The position numbers and the translations under genes were made by a program. Of a stretch of 5,792 bases of DNA, positions 1-4,270 are shown piece by piece. Location of the stretch: positions 1-5,792 of the forward strand of contig DYDK01000116.1 of the NCBI GenBank assembly GCA_020717935.1, read 5' to 3'. Position 1 is the first letter of the stretch. Every line of letters starts with the position of its first letter. Origin of the DNA: Desulfocapsa sp. (GTDB taxonomy: Bacteria > Desulfobacterota > Desulfobulbia > Desulfobulbales > Desulfocapsaceae). The notes beneath the pieces were generated by a model. The model did not search any database. It was not told where the DNA came from and worked only from the letters and a program-made list of their open reading frames with translations.

Positions 1-22
1 AATTAGGTCTGCCCCCTATTTT
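1..22. repeat. Probable edge of a REP-like repeat
   Basis: The first bases carry GTCTGCCCCCTATTTTT, which on the other strand reads as a GGGGGCAGAC core. This is one base away from the GGGGACA core repeated throughout the window, so it is probably a diverged or differently flavoured member of that family. The element may continue outside the window. No gene is supported in positions 1-195. Confidence 0.35.
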
Positions 23-68
23 TCGCCTTGCCCTCCTCAATACAAAAAAATCTAAACAGCCACAGCGT

Positions 69-139
69 AATTCTGGGGACAGTATATCTAACTCTTGCTG
101 TTCTTTTTTGAGAGATAAATATACTGTCCCCATAATTTC
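69..139. repeat. REP-like hairpin repeat, copy 1 of a perfect 71-bp repeat
   Basis: A 13-bp perfect inverted repeat, GGGGACAGTATAT (75-87) and its complement (119-131), encloses a T-rich 31-nt middle. The outer AATT boxes on each side also pair. The whole 71 bp recurs without change at 897-967 in the same orientation, so the two copies bracket the higBA operon. The core and hairpin form resemble REP elements associated with Y1 (RAYT) transposases; that assignment is inferred from sequence likeness. Confidence 0.85.
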
Positions 140-176
140 GAATATACTGTCCCCATAATTTCGTCCCCATAATTTC
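140..176. repeat. Tandem partial REP-like units
   Basis: Directly after the full hairpin, the right-hand arm is repeated: ATATACTGTCCCC at 142-154, then a shorter GTCCCCATAATTTC at 163-176. The block CCCCATAATTTC therefore occurs three times from 128 to 176. It looks like tandem growth of one arm, by slippage or repeated insertion. The block lies just beyond the 3' end of higA. Confidence 0.75.
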
Positions 177-195
177 AAAACAGCTTTCTTGAATA

Positions 196-513
196 TCAAA
201 ATGTCGAACCTACCCCCAGTTCGAAGTGATTTTTTACTTCTTTTTCGATTTTTTCACCTACCTTACTTTTGGCTATTTTCATATTGTACCGCATCTGTAA
301 ATTAAGCCAGAATTCAGGTTCAATTCCGAAATACTTGCCCAGACGTAACGCTGTATCAGCAGTAATTTCTCTTTTGCCATGTACAATTTGACTGACCCGA
401 TTCGCAGGCACATTAATATCTTTAGCTAATTGATTCTGAGCAATTTCCATCGGCTTTAGGAATTCTTCTAATAAAACATCGCCTGGCGTGATTGGAGTTA
501 ATTTTTTTGCCAT
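196..513 (-). CDS. higA: HigA-family antitoxin, XRE-type HTH
   Basis: A 105-residue antitoxin of the HigA/VapI family (Xre helix-turn-helix). It should bind and neutralise the HigB toxin encoded just upstream and repress the operon promoter. The family signature is clear: an N-terminal TPGDVLLEEFLKPM segment, an HTH at about residues 23-47 (QNQLAKDINVPANRVSQIV, then HGKR), followed by ITADTALRLGKYFG and PEFWLNLQMRYN. The ATG at 513 is chosen because AAGGGG lies a few bases before it and the length fits the family. A TTG eight codons further upstream is possible but would overlap higB. The higB stop is 4 nt away, so the two genes are translated as a coupled pair, toxin first, as is usual for higBA. 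Confidence 0.93.
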   Translation of the reverse strand: MAKKLTPITPGDVLLEEFLKPMEIAQNQLAKDINVPANRVSQIVHGKREITADTALRLGKYFGIEPEFWLNLQMRYNMKIAKSKVGEKIEKEVKNHFELGVGSTF

Positions 514-517
514 GACT

Positions 518-802
518 TTACCCCTTATGGTAATCAATAATCTCTACATCAAAAACATTTCCTTCCTTCCAAAGGAAACAAATACGCCACTGGTCGTTAA
601 TCCTGATACTATATTGACCTTTTCTCTCGCCTTTTAATTGTTCGAGCCTATTCCCTGGTGGCACTCGCAAGCATTTCAAAGAAACAGTGGCATCAAGAAC
701 CTCAAGTTTAATTCTTGCTGCCCTGGCAATGCCCCTGAATTTTTTCACATCGAAGTCATTGAAAATCTTTTCAGTATCGTTGCACTTGAAAGTTTTTATC
801 AT
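518..802 (-). CDS. higB: HigB-type toxin, ribosome-dependent mRNA endonuclease family
   Basis: A 94-residue protein of the HigB/RelE superfamily. Known members cleave mRNA in the ribosomal A site and inhibit translation. The core motif is typical: RLEQLKGERKGQYSIRINDQ, then WRICFLW, and a C-terminal VEIIDYH. Lys57, Arg73 and His92 fall on positions described as functionally important in Proteus HigB (recalled from the literature). Position 54, a histidine there, is Glu here. Length is normal for the family. The ATG at 802 has no recognisable Shine-Dalgarno sequence before it, and the best promoter predicts a transcript beginning almost at this codon, so translation may be leaderless. The downstream partner is the HigA antitoxin. 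Confidence 0.92.
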   Translation of the reverse strand: MIKTFKCNDTEKIFNDFDVKKFRGIARAARIKLEVLDATVSLKCLRVPPGNRLEQLKGERKGQYSIRINDQWRICFLWKEGNVFDVEIIDYHKG

Positions 803-808
803 ATTTAT

Positions 809-837
809 AATATATGACGCATAATGTCATTCATCAA
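809..837 (-). promoter_or_regulatory. higBA promoter with palindromic operator in the spacer
   Basis: On the minus strand, TTGATG (837-832) and TATATT (814-809) are separated by 17 bp, a good sigma70-like arrangement. The spacer holds the inverted repeat ATGAC-7 nt-GTCAT (814-830), which nearly fills the space between the boxes. This is a natural site for HigA or HigBA to block RNA polymerase. The likely start of transcription, about 7 nt past the -10 box, falls at or next to the higB ATG. The boxes and palindrome are seen; their function is inferred. Confidence 0.6.
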
Positions 838-850
838 CAAGAAAGTGTGC

Positions 851-896
851 GTAATTCTGGGGACAGGACGGTAATGGGTAATTCTGGAATTCTGGG
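851..896. repeat. Degenerate cluster of AATTCTGG / GGGGACA units
   Basis: AATTCTGG occurs at 853-860, 880-887, 888-895 and again at 897-904, where the full hairpin repeat begins. The first is followed by GGGGACAGGAC, a truncated copy of the REP-like core. The cluster looks like successive partial copies accumulated at the left edge of the 897-967 element. It lies immediately upstream of the higBA promoter. Confidence 0.7.
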
Positions 897-967
897 AATT
901 CTGGGGACAGTATATCTAACTCTTGCTGTTCTTTTTTGAGAGATAAATATACTGTCCCCATAATTTC
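897..967. repeat. REP-like hairpin repeat, copy 2 of a perfect 71-bp repeat
   Basis: Identical over 71 bp to 69-139 and in the same orientation. The arms GGGGACAGTATAT (903-915) and its complement (947-959) are perfectly paired, and inner TATCT/AGATA and CTC/GAG segments can extend the hairpin. It lies between the RelE-like toxin gene and the higBA promoter. There is no U-run after the hairpin, so it is not a convincing intrinsic terminator. Confidence 0.85.
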
Positions 968-984
968 CCGGCGCATCCAGGATG

Positions 985-1009
985 GGTTCCCATGCGGCGC
1001 ATGGGAACC
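985..1009. repeat. Perfect palindromic repeat, TTCCCATGCG family
   Basis: Two 12-bp arms, GGTTCCCATGCG (985-996) and CGCATGGGAACC (998-1009), match perfectly around a single G. A related full copy at 4137-4161 has different outer base pairs that still pair, and partial copies are at 1755, 3267 and 4170. It lies 66 bp past the end of the RelE-like toxin gene. There is no poly-T tract next to it, so a terminator role is not evident. Just beyond it, ACCCT-GGAT-AGGGT (1045-1058) is another small inverted repeat. Confidence 0.85.
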
Positions 1010-1075
1010 AGAAAACCAGAATATATGGGAGAAAAGCAGGTGCGACCCTGGATAGGGTGAGTGAAAGGAGTGTGT

Positions 1076-1387
1076 TTATACCCCGTAGGTTTTGTCGTGC
1101 GGGCCAAGAAGAATGAACTTGATGGTTTGATCATCCCTTTGTTTGCAGTCGGCACAATCAACAACAATATGGTCTCCTTTTTTACGGCAAATTTCACAGA
1201 AGAGATAGATGATAATAAAATTCCGTTTCACCGGGCATGAGTAAAATCCCTGCCAGTTTCCTTTCAGCGGCTCACCAACCGTGATGGGATTATGCAGGAT
1301 CATGTCAACTTTCTTTTTGACAGCCTTTTTGATGGAGGCATGTTTTTGCAAGGCCTTCAGGAAGGTATCTTCAAAGAGCGCTTTCAT
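1076..1387 (-). CDS. RelE/ParE-superfamily toxin with CxxC-CxxC insertion
   Basis: A 103-residue predicted type II toxin. The order of elements fits the RelE fold: N-terminal helices (to about residue 32), a GEPLKGNWQGFYSCPVKRNF segment and the strand IIIYLF, then the final strand and tail FILLGPHDKTYG. Between the last strands is an insertion with Cys64-x2-Cys67 and Cys78-x2-Cys81, which looks like a zinc knuckle and is absent from classical RelE. The start ATG overlaps the antitoxin stop by one base (TGATG), so translation is coupled. Most RelE relatives cut ribosome-bound mRNA and ParE relatives poison gyrase; the sequence alone does not decide which applies here. Toxin role is well supported by the partner gene; target is unknown. 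Confidence 0.82.
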   Translation of the reverse strand: MKALFEDTFLKALQKHASIKKAVKKKVDMILHNPITVGEPLKGNWQGFYSCPVKRNFIIIYLFCEICRKKGDHIVVDCADCKQRDDQTIKFILLGPHDKTYGV

Positions 1388-1644
1388 CAGTCAGGAAAGA
1401 CCTCAGCATAAGAATGCCATTTTGCAGTTCCGCTTTTCAACTTGTCCTGAGCCCGTTCCATCGCCTCTTGAAAGGCCGGATCGGCGAAGATATGTTCGGC
1501 GCTTTTGTTTTCAGTCCTGCGTTTTAAGGCGAGGATATACTGAGTCACCATCTCGGCAACAGATGTCCTGTTTTCCATGGCAAAAATCTTGACAAAATCA
1601 GCAAGATCCTGATCTAAACTTATGTTTATTCGAGTCTTGGGCAT
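1387..1644 (-). CDS. Ribbon-helix-helix-type antitoxin (DUF6364-like)
   Basis: An 85-residue predicted antitoxin. Residues 1-40 (TRINISLDQDLADFVKIF, then NRTSVAEMVTQYI) match a ribbon-helix-helix DNA-binding unit: a basic beta-strand followed by two helices. The C-terminal half (FADPAFQEAMERAQDKLKSG, then W-x-S-Y-x-E-V-F) is the kind of extended segment that wraps the toxin in this family. AAGGAGA (1657-1651) lies 6 nt before the ATG, an excellent ribosome binding site. It is the first gene of the pair and overlaps the toxin start by one base. It should dimerise, bind its own promoter and neutralise the downstream RelE-like toxin. Confidence 0.85.
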   Translation of the reverse strand: MPKTRINISLDQDLADFVKIFAMENRTSVAEMVTQYILALKRRTENKSAEHIFADPAFQEAMERAQDKLKSGTAKWHSYAEVFPD

Positions 1645-1673
1645 AACAGATCTCCTTTTCTTATTATGTTTCT

Positions 1674-1702
1674 ATGATACACACAACAGGAACTTGCGTC
1701 AA
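1674..1702 (-). promoter_or_regulatory. Promoter of the RHH antitoxin/RelE-like toxin operon
   Basis: On the minus strand, TTGACG (1702-1697) and TATCAT (1679-1674) are separated by exactly 17 bp, a strong sigma70-like match. CTTG-CGT-CAAG (1693-1703) is a small inverted repeat over the -35 box and a candidate operator for the RHH antitoxin. The tandem GGGGACA repeats start 2 bp upstream of this palindrome, at 1705. Function is inferred. Confidence 0.65.
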
Positions 1703-1704
1703 GG

Positions 1705-1748
1705 AATAAAGGGGGACACTATCCTTAATAAAGGGGGACACTATCCTT
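1705..1748. repeat. Two perfect tandem 22-bp REP-like units
   Basis: The 22-bp unit AATAAAGGGGGACACTATCC plus TT is present twice back to back (1705-1726, 1727-1748). The same unit with one or a few changes recurs at 3194-3215 and 3239-3260 upstream of vapB. The core GGGGACACTAT differs from the hairpin family GGGGACAGTAT by one base. It separates the 3' end of Uma2 copy A from the promoter of the next toxin-antitoxin operon. Confidence 0.85.
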
Positions 1749-1754
1749 ATTCCT

Positions 1755-1767
1755 GGTTCCCATGCGC
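1755..1767. repeat. Half copy of the TTCCCATGCG palindrome
   Basis: GGTTCCCATGCGC equals the left arm and centre of the palindrome at 985-1009, but the right arm is missing; the sequence runs on into TACATATTTTACAG and the Uma2 stop codon. An identical half copy lies at 3267-3279 beside the second Uma2 gene, so the truncation predates the duplication. Confidence 0.7.
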
Positions 1768-1775
1768 TACATATT

Positions 1776-2336
1776 TTACAGAGTCACATCAATATACACA
1801 TCCTCAATGTTCACAGACAGATCAAGGCAGTCGAGATGGAAATCCCCTTGTTGAATGATGTCCGGTTTCCAGTCGTTGCGGCGACGGTAGATTTCGATCT
1901 GGCGGCTATTTTGTGAAACGAGGATATATTCTTGCAGGCTGGGGATGGTCTGGTAGGCGAGCATTTTTTCACGGCGGTCGAGGCGTTCGGTGGATTCAGA
2001 GAGCACTTCAACAAGCAGACAGGGATGTTTACGGAAATAGGGCTCTCTGTCTGTTGGTTCGCAGGAAAGCAATAAGTCGGGATAATAAAAAATATCCTGG
2101 CCACTGATATTCAACCGAACTTTCATATCGGCAATAAAGAGCTGACAGCGCTTCTGGCGGGCTTGTTTTCCAAATATCAAAGCCAGAGCCATAGTAATCA
2201 AACCATGTCTGTCGCTTGCCCCACCCATGGCATAGACCTGACCGTCAATATATTCATGGCGGATTTCGGTGAGTTGCTCACCTTCGAGATATTCACTTGG
2301 AGTAATAAATTTTTGAATGGCTATCAATGGGCCCAT
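1776..2336 (-). CDS. Uma2-family (DUF820) putative endonuclease, copy A
   Basis: A 186-residue protein of the Uma2 family, which has a PD-(D/E)XK nuclease-like fold; its biological role is not established. The family signatures are in order: RHEYIDGQVYAMGGAS with HGLI (26-47), a YYPDLLL strand with Asp87, LLVEVLSEST with Glu110, and DRREKMLAYQ with Lys124, followed by LQEYILVSQ. These acidic and lysine residues would form the metal-dependent active site, so the gene looks intact. AAGGAG (2350-2345) lies 8 nt before the ATG, fixing the start. It differs from copy B only by Lys9 and Asp165 (His and Asn there). It lies downstream of vapC in the same direction, with a 267-bp gap. DNA cleavage is a family-level inference. 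Confidence 0.88.
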   Translation of the reverse strand: MGPLIAIQKFITPSEYLEGEQLTEIRHEYIDGQVYAMGGASDRHGLITMALALIFGKQARQKRCQLFIADMKVRLNISGQDIFYYPDLLLSCEPTDREPYFRKHPCLLVEVLSESTERLDRREKMLAYQTIPSLQEYILVSQNSRQIEIYRRRNDWKPDIIQQGDFHLDCLDLSVNIEDVYIDVTL

Positions 2337-2351
2337 GGAAATATCTCCTTA

Positions 2352-2380
2352 CCCCTCTTATCCCCGCCTACGGGGACAAC
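2352..2380. repeat. Solitary 29-nt hairpin resembling a type I-E CRISPR repeat
   Basis: Read on the minus strand, this 29-nt segment begins GTTGTCCCCGTAGGCGGGGA and ends TAAGAGGGG. The stem CCCCG/CGGGG, the following ATAA and the overall length resemble type I-E CRISPR repeats. No second copy occurs at spacer distance on either side, so it is not an array. It also contains GGGGACA (2372-2378), so it may be another REP-like hairpin. It begins exactly where homology between the two Uma2 repeats ends. Confidence 0.4.
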
Positions 2381-2435
2381 GAAGCATGAAAGTTGGTAAC
2401 AAAAATAGGGTGGATGTGTTGTCGCTTATACCTCA

Positions 2436-2482
2436 GGAATTCCGGGGACAGGAATTCCGGGGACAGTATATCTAATTCTGGC
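2436..2482. repeat. REP-like fragments, two tandem 15-bp units
   Basis: GGAATTCCGGGGACA occurs twice in direct succession (2436-2450, 2451-2465), and the second continues GTATATCTAATTCTGG. This gives a GGGGACAGTATATCTAA string shared with the hairpins at 75 and 903, without the right-hand arm. The rest of the 2381-2603 gap between vapC and Uma2 copy A shows no gene that I can support. Confidence 0.75.
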
Positions 2483-2603
2483 ACAGAGTTCCGTGGGCAG
2501 GTTTGATGGTTTCGCAAAAAGCCTTGATTCCTCCGGTGCACATTCTGTAAGCGCTTGCATTGCTGTAGTGTTCATGCACCCTGATCGACTGTTTGCGAGA
2601 CCA

Positions 2604-2975
2604 TCACTTTTGGAAATAATTGATACCGGGAATGCTGGCGAAGTGAGCGTCTTGCGTCCAGATTGTTGCATTGTAATACCTGGCGGTTGTGAGGATTATA
2701 CTGTCTGCCATTGGCAGCGTGTATTGGAGGCTGATCTGCGATGCGTCAACGGCCAGTTTGGCTGTCAAGTCAACAACCTTTCCTTTCTGCATTGCCGCAA
2801 TTACCTGCACGGCTTCATTGCTTCCAGACTCCCGTAAAACAACCTTCGTGACTTCATAGATAATGATAGAAGGAATAATCAGGGTCTGAATATCCTGTAA
2901 TGGGACTTGAAAATGCTTTGCGGAAGGCTCATCGGCAAAATACGATAACCAGCCTGAAGAATCGACAATATTCAT
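2604..2975 (-). CDS. vapC: PIN-domain toxin, VapC family ribonuclease
   Basis: A 123-residue PIN-domain protein, predicted to be a Mg2+/Mn2+-dependent ribonuclease of a VapBC pair; VapC targets are usually tRNA or rRNA, and none can be named here. The acidic active-site residues are in the expected places: Asp5 in MNIVDSSGWLSYF, Glu41 in the IIIYEVTKV helix, Asp91 in the MADSIILTTAR segment and Asp109 in WTQDAHF. Length is normal and the gene is intact. The start ATG overlaps the antitoxin stop by 4 nt (ATGA), indicating coupled translation; its own ribosome binding site is weak (AGGG close to the ATG). Confidence 0.9.
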   Translation of the reverse strand: MNIVDSSGWLSYFADEPSAKHFQVPLQDIQTLIIPSIIIYEVTKVVLRESGSNEAVQVIAAMQKGKVVDLTAKLAVDASQISLQYTLPMADSIILTTARYYNATIWTQDAHFASIPGINYFQK

Positions 2976-3178
2976 ACCCTGTCATTCTCTCGCTCAAAGT
3001 CGGTATTGATGCCTTTCAAAAAACCTCGCAGAAAGACAATGCTCCGTTCTGGAACCAGCTCAATTCTTCCAGCATATTCGATGACCTGCATTTTCTGTCC
3101 AGGGCGAAGTTGCAGTGATTCTCTCACTACACGGGGGATAACGATTTGAAATTTTGGTGACACAGTTACTGTTTGCAT
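2972..3178 (-). CDS. vapB: AbrB/MazE-type antitoxin, VapB family
   Basis: A 68-residue antitoxin. Its N-terminal half (MQTVTVSPKFQIVIPRVVRE, then LQLRPGQKMQVIE) is a SpoVT/AbrB swapped-hairpin DNA-binding domain. The C-terminal tail (FLRGFLKGINTDFE) should mask the VapC active site. The ATG at 3178 is preceded by AGGAGA with a 6-nt spacer, and the SPKFQIVIP motif then falls where the family starts. A longer GTG-initiated frame (from 3253) would translate repeat sequence and is unlikely. The leader back to the Uma2 copy B stop is about 109 bp and almost wholly repeat DNA, so vapBC may be co-transcribed with Uma2 copy B or driven from within the repeats. Confidence 0.88.
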   Translation of the reverse strand: MQTVTVSPKFQIVIPRVVRESLQLRPGQKMQVIEYAGRIELVPERSIVFLRGFLKGINTDFERENDRV

Positions 3179-3193
3179 GGCATTTCTCCTGTG

Positions 3194-3260
3194 AATAAAT
3201 GGGGACACTATCGTGAATAAATGGGAATAAATGGGGGGAATAAATGGGGACACTATCCTT
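3194..3260. repeat. REP-like AATAAATGGGGACACTAT array
   Basis: Four AATAAAT starts (3194, 3216, 3226, 3239) form two full 22-bp units (3194-3215, 3239-3260) with two shortened units between them, one reading only AATAAATGGG. The last unit opens long direct repeat copy B. Compared with 1705-1748 there is a T for G change before the GGGG. The array lies in the vapB leader, ending 15 bp before the vapB start codon. Confidence 0.85.
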
Positions 3261-3863
3261 ATTTCTGGTTCCCATGCGCTACATATTTTACAGCGTCACA
3301 TCAATATACACATCCTCAATGTTCACAGACAGATCCAGGCAGTCGAGGTGAAAATTCCCTTGTTGAATGATGTCCGGTTTCCAGTCGTTGCGGCGACGGT
3401 AGATTTCGATCTGGCGGCTATTTTGTGAAACGAGGATATATTCTTGCAGGCTGGGGATGGTCTGGTAGGCGAGCATTTTTTCACGGCGGTCGAGGCGTTC
3501 GGTGGATTCAGAGAGCACTTCAACAAGCAGACAGGGATGTTTACGGAAATAGGGCTCTCTGTCTGTTGGTTCGCAGGAAAGCAATAAGTCGGGATAATAA
3601 AAAATATCCTGGCCACTGATATTCAACCGAACTTTCATATCGGCAATAAAGAGCTGACAGCGCTTCTGGCGGGCTTGTTTTCCAAATATCAAAGCCAGAG
3701 CCATAGTAATCAAACCATGTCTGTCGCTTGCCCCACCCATGGCATAGACCTGACCGTCAATATATTCATGGCGGATTTCGGTGAGTTGCTCACCTTCGAG
3801 ATATTCACTTGGAGTAATAAAGTGTTGAATGGCTATCAATGGGCCCATGGAAATATCTCCTTA
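3239..3863. repeat. Long direct repeat, copy B (contains a Uma2 gene)
   Basis: Second copy of the 625-bp segment at 1727-2351, in the same orientation. It carries the 22-bp REP-like unit, the half palindrome GGTTCCCATGCGC (3267-3279), the Uma2 gene and its ribosome binding site. At 3864 the sequence switches to an A-run, unlike copy A, which continues into the CRISPR-repeat-like hairpin. No terminal inverted repeat or flanking target duplication was seen at its ends. Confidence 0.95.
3288..3848 (-). CDS. Uma2-family (DUF820) putative endonuclease, copy B
   Basis: A 186-residue protein 99% identical to copy A, with His at residue 9 and Asn at 165. All candidate active-site residues (Asp87, Glu110, Lys124) are unchanged, so both copies appear functional. 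The ribosome binding site AAGGAG 8 nt before the ATG is also conserved. Only seven of 561 coding bases differ, and all lie within about 70 bp of the 3' end or 30 bp of the 5' end. Downstream in the same direction comes vapBC. Its upstream region (3864-4305) holds no gene, and I see no convincing promoter there. Confidence 0.88.
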   Translation of the reverse strand: MGPLIAIQHFITPSEYLEGEQLTEIRHEYIDGQVYAMGGASDRHGLITMALALIFGKQARQKRCQLFIADMKVRLNISGQDIFYYPDLLLSCEPTDREPYFRKHPCLLVEVLSESTERLDRREKMLAYQTIPSLQEYILVSQNSRQIEIYRRRNDWKPDIIQQGNFHLDCLDLSVNIEDVYIDVTL

Positions 3864-4136
3864 AAAAAACACAATGCTCCTGAGCAGAAAACCGGCGGGA
3901 ACCTGCTTGGTTCCTCTGAATGCAGAAGGCGCAGTATCGCTTCTGAGGAAAATACAATAACACACTGAGTGGGTACTTGTCACGCCTCCTGCAAGAGGCT
4001 CATACAGTCCATATTATACTCATTCTTCGACAATATCAAAGAAGAATCCTGGATGATATCAAAGGGTCGGCTTTATTTTTTGTCACTTTTCTTTATACAT
4101 GGACACCCAATGTCATTAACTTAACAGGTGCCATCT

Positions 4137-4161
4137 CATTCCCATGCGCCGCATGGGAATG
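4137..4161. repeat. Perfect palindromic repeat, TTCCCATGCG family, second copy
   Basis: Arms CATTCCCATGCG (4137-4148) and CGCATGGGAATG (4150-4161) pair perfectly around a single C. Compared with 985-1009 the two outermost pairs are changed on both sides (GG/CC to CA/TG) while pairing is kept. Confidence 0.85.
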
Positions 4162-4169
4162 CAGTTTAG

Positions 4170-4187
4170 ATGCGCCGCATGGGAACC
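4170..4187. repeat. Right-hand partial copy of the TTCCCATGCG palindrome
   Basis: ATGCGCCGCATGGGAACC keeps the 5-bp core palindrome and the right arm with the outer AACC of the 985-1009 type, but the left outer arm is lost. It begins 9 bp after the complete copy at 4137-4161 and carries the other outer-pair variant, so the two are not a simple tandem duplication. Confidence 0.75.
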
Positions 4188-4221
4188 AGAGGAATAATAT
4201 TTTTTTGTTCACCGCAAACCC

Positions 4222-4270
4222 GGGGACAGATTCATTTTCGTAAAACAGCCACGAAAAAAAATCTGTCCCC
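4222..4270. repeat. Long REP-like hairpin, GGGGACAGATT type
   Basis: A 20-nt left arm (4222-4241, starting GGGGACAGATT and ending TTTTCGT) pairs with 4251-4270 (ACGAAAA ... AATCTGTCCCC) at 18 of 20 positions around a 9-nt loop. It has the GGGGACA core of the other repeats but a distinct continuation. It starts 36 bp past the rlmD stop codon. On the rlmD strand the hairpin is not followed by a T-run, so intrinsic termination is uncertain. Confidence 0.85.

Larger units (their letters stand above)
1727..2351. repeat. Long direct repeat, copy A (contains a Uma2 gene)
   Basis: This segment matches 3239-3863 base for base at a constant spacing of 1512 bp, with about 10 mismatches in 625 bp. It includes one 22-bp REP-like unit, a half TTCCCATGCG palindrome (1755-1767), the entire Uma2 gene and its ribosome binding site. 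Homology stops abruptly at 2351, one base past the AAGGAG box. Positions 1845-2309 (465 bp) have no differences; mismatches lie at 1733, 1752, 1782, 1824, 1836, 1839, 1844, 2310, 2312 and near the outer edge. Confidence 0.95.

Noticed and set aside
985..1009. Intrinsic terminator after the RelE-like toxin
   Set aside because: The hairpin is strong, but no T-run follows on the transcribed strand and the element is a dispersed repeat.
916..1197. 93-codon open frame on the minus strand
   Set aside because: It runs through the REP hairpin and palindrome and overlaps the end of the RelE-like toxin in another frame; no domain and no ribosome binding site.
1281..1858. Open frames on the plus strand opposite the RHH/RelE-like operon
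   Set aside because: They are antisense to two well-supported genes and to repeats; the translations match no family.
1811..2399. Open frames inside and opposite Uma2 copy A, repeated at 3323-3968 for copy B
   Set aside because: Both copies show the same frames only because the DNA is duplicated; the Uma2 frame carries the family motifs.
2426..2837. Open frames on both strands around the vapC 3' end
   Set aside because: They overlap vapC out of frame and run through REP-like fragments; no recognisable protein remnant could be named.
3194..3260. CRISPR array
   Set aside because: Units are adjacent or nearly so, with no regular unique spacers; the sequence is tandem REP-like DNA.
1727..3863. 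Composite transposon with Uma2 segments as insertion sequences
   Set aside because: The repeated segments have no transposase, terminal inverted repeats or target duplications that I could find; Uma2 is not a known transposase.
69..4270. Integron gene-cassette array
   Set aside because: The repeats lack recognisable attC core sites (GTTRRRY and its partner), and no integrase is present.
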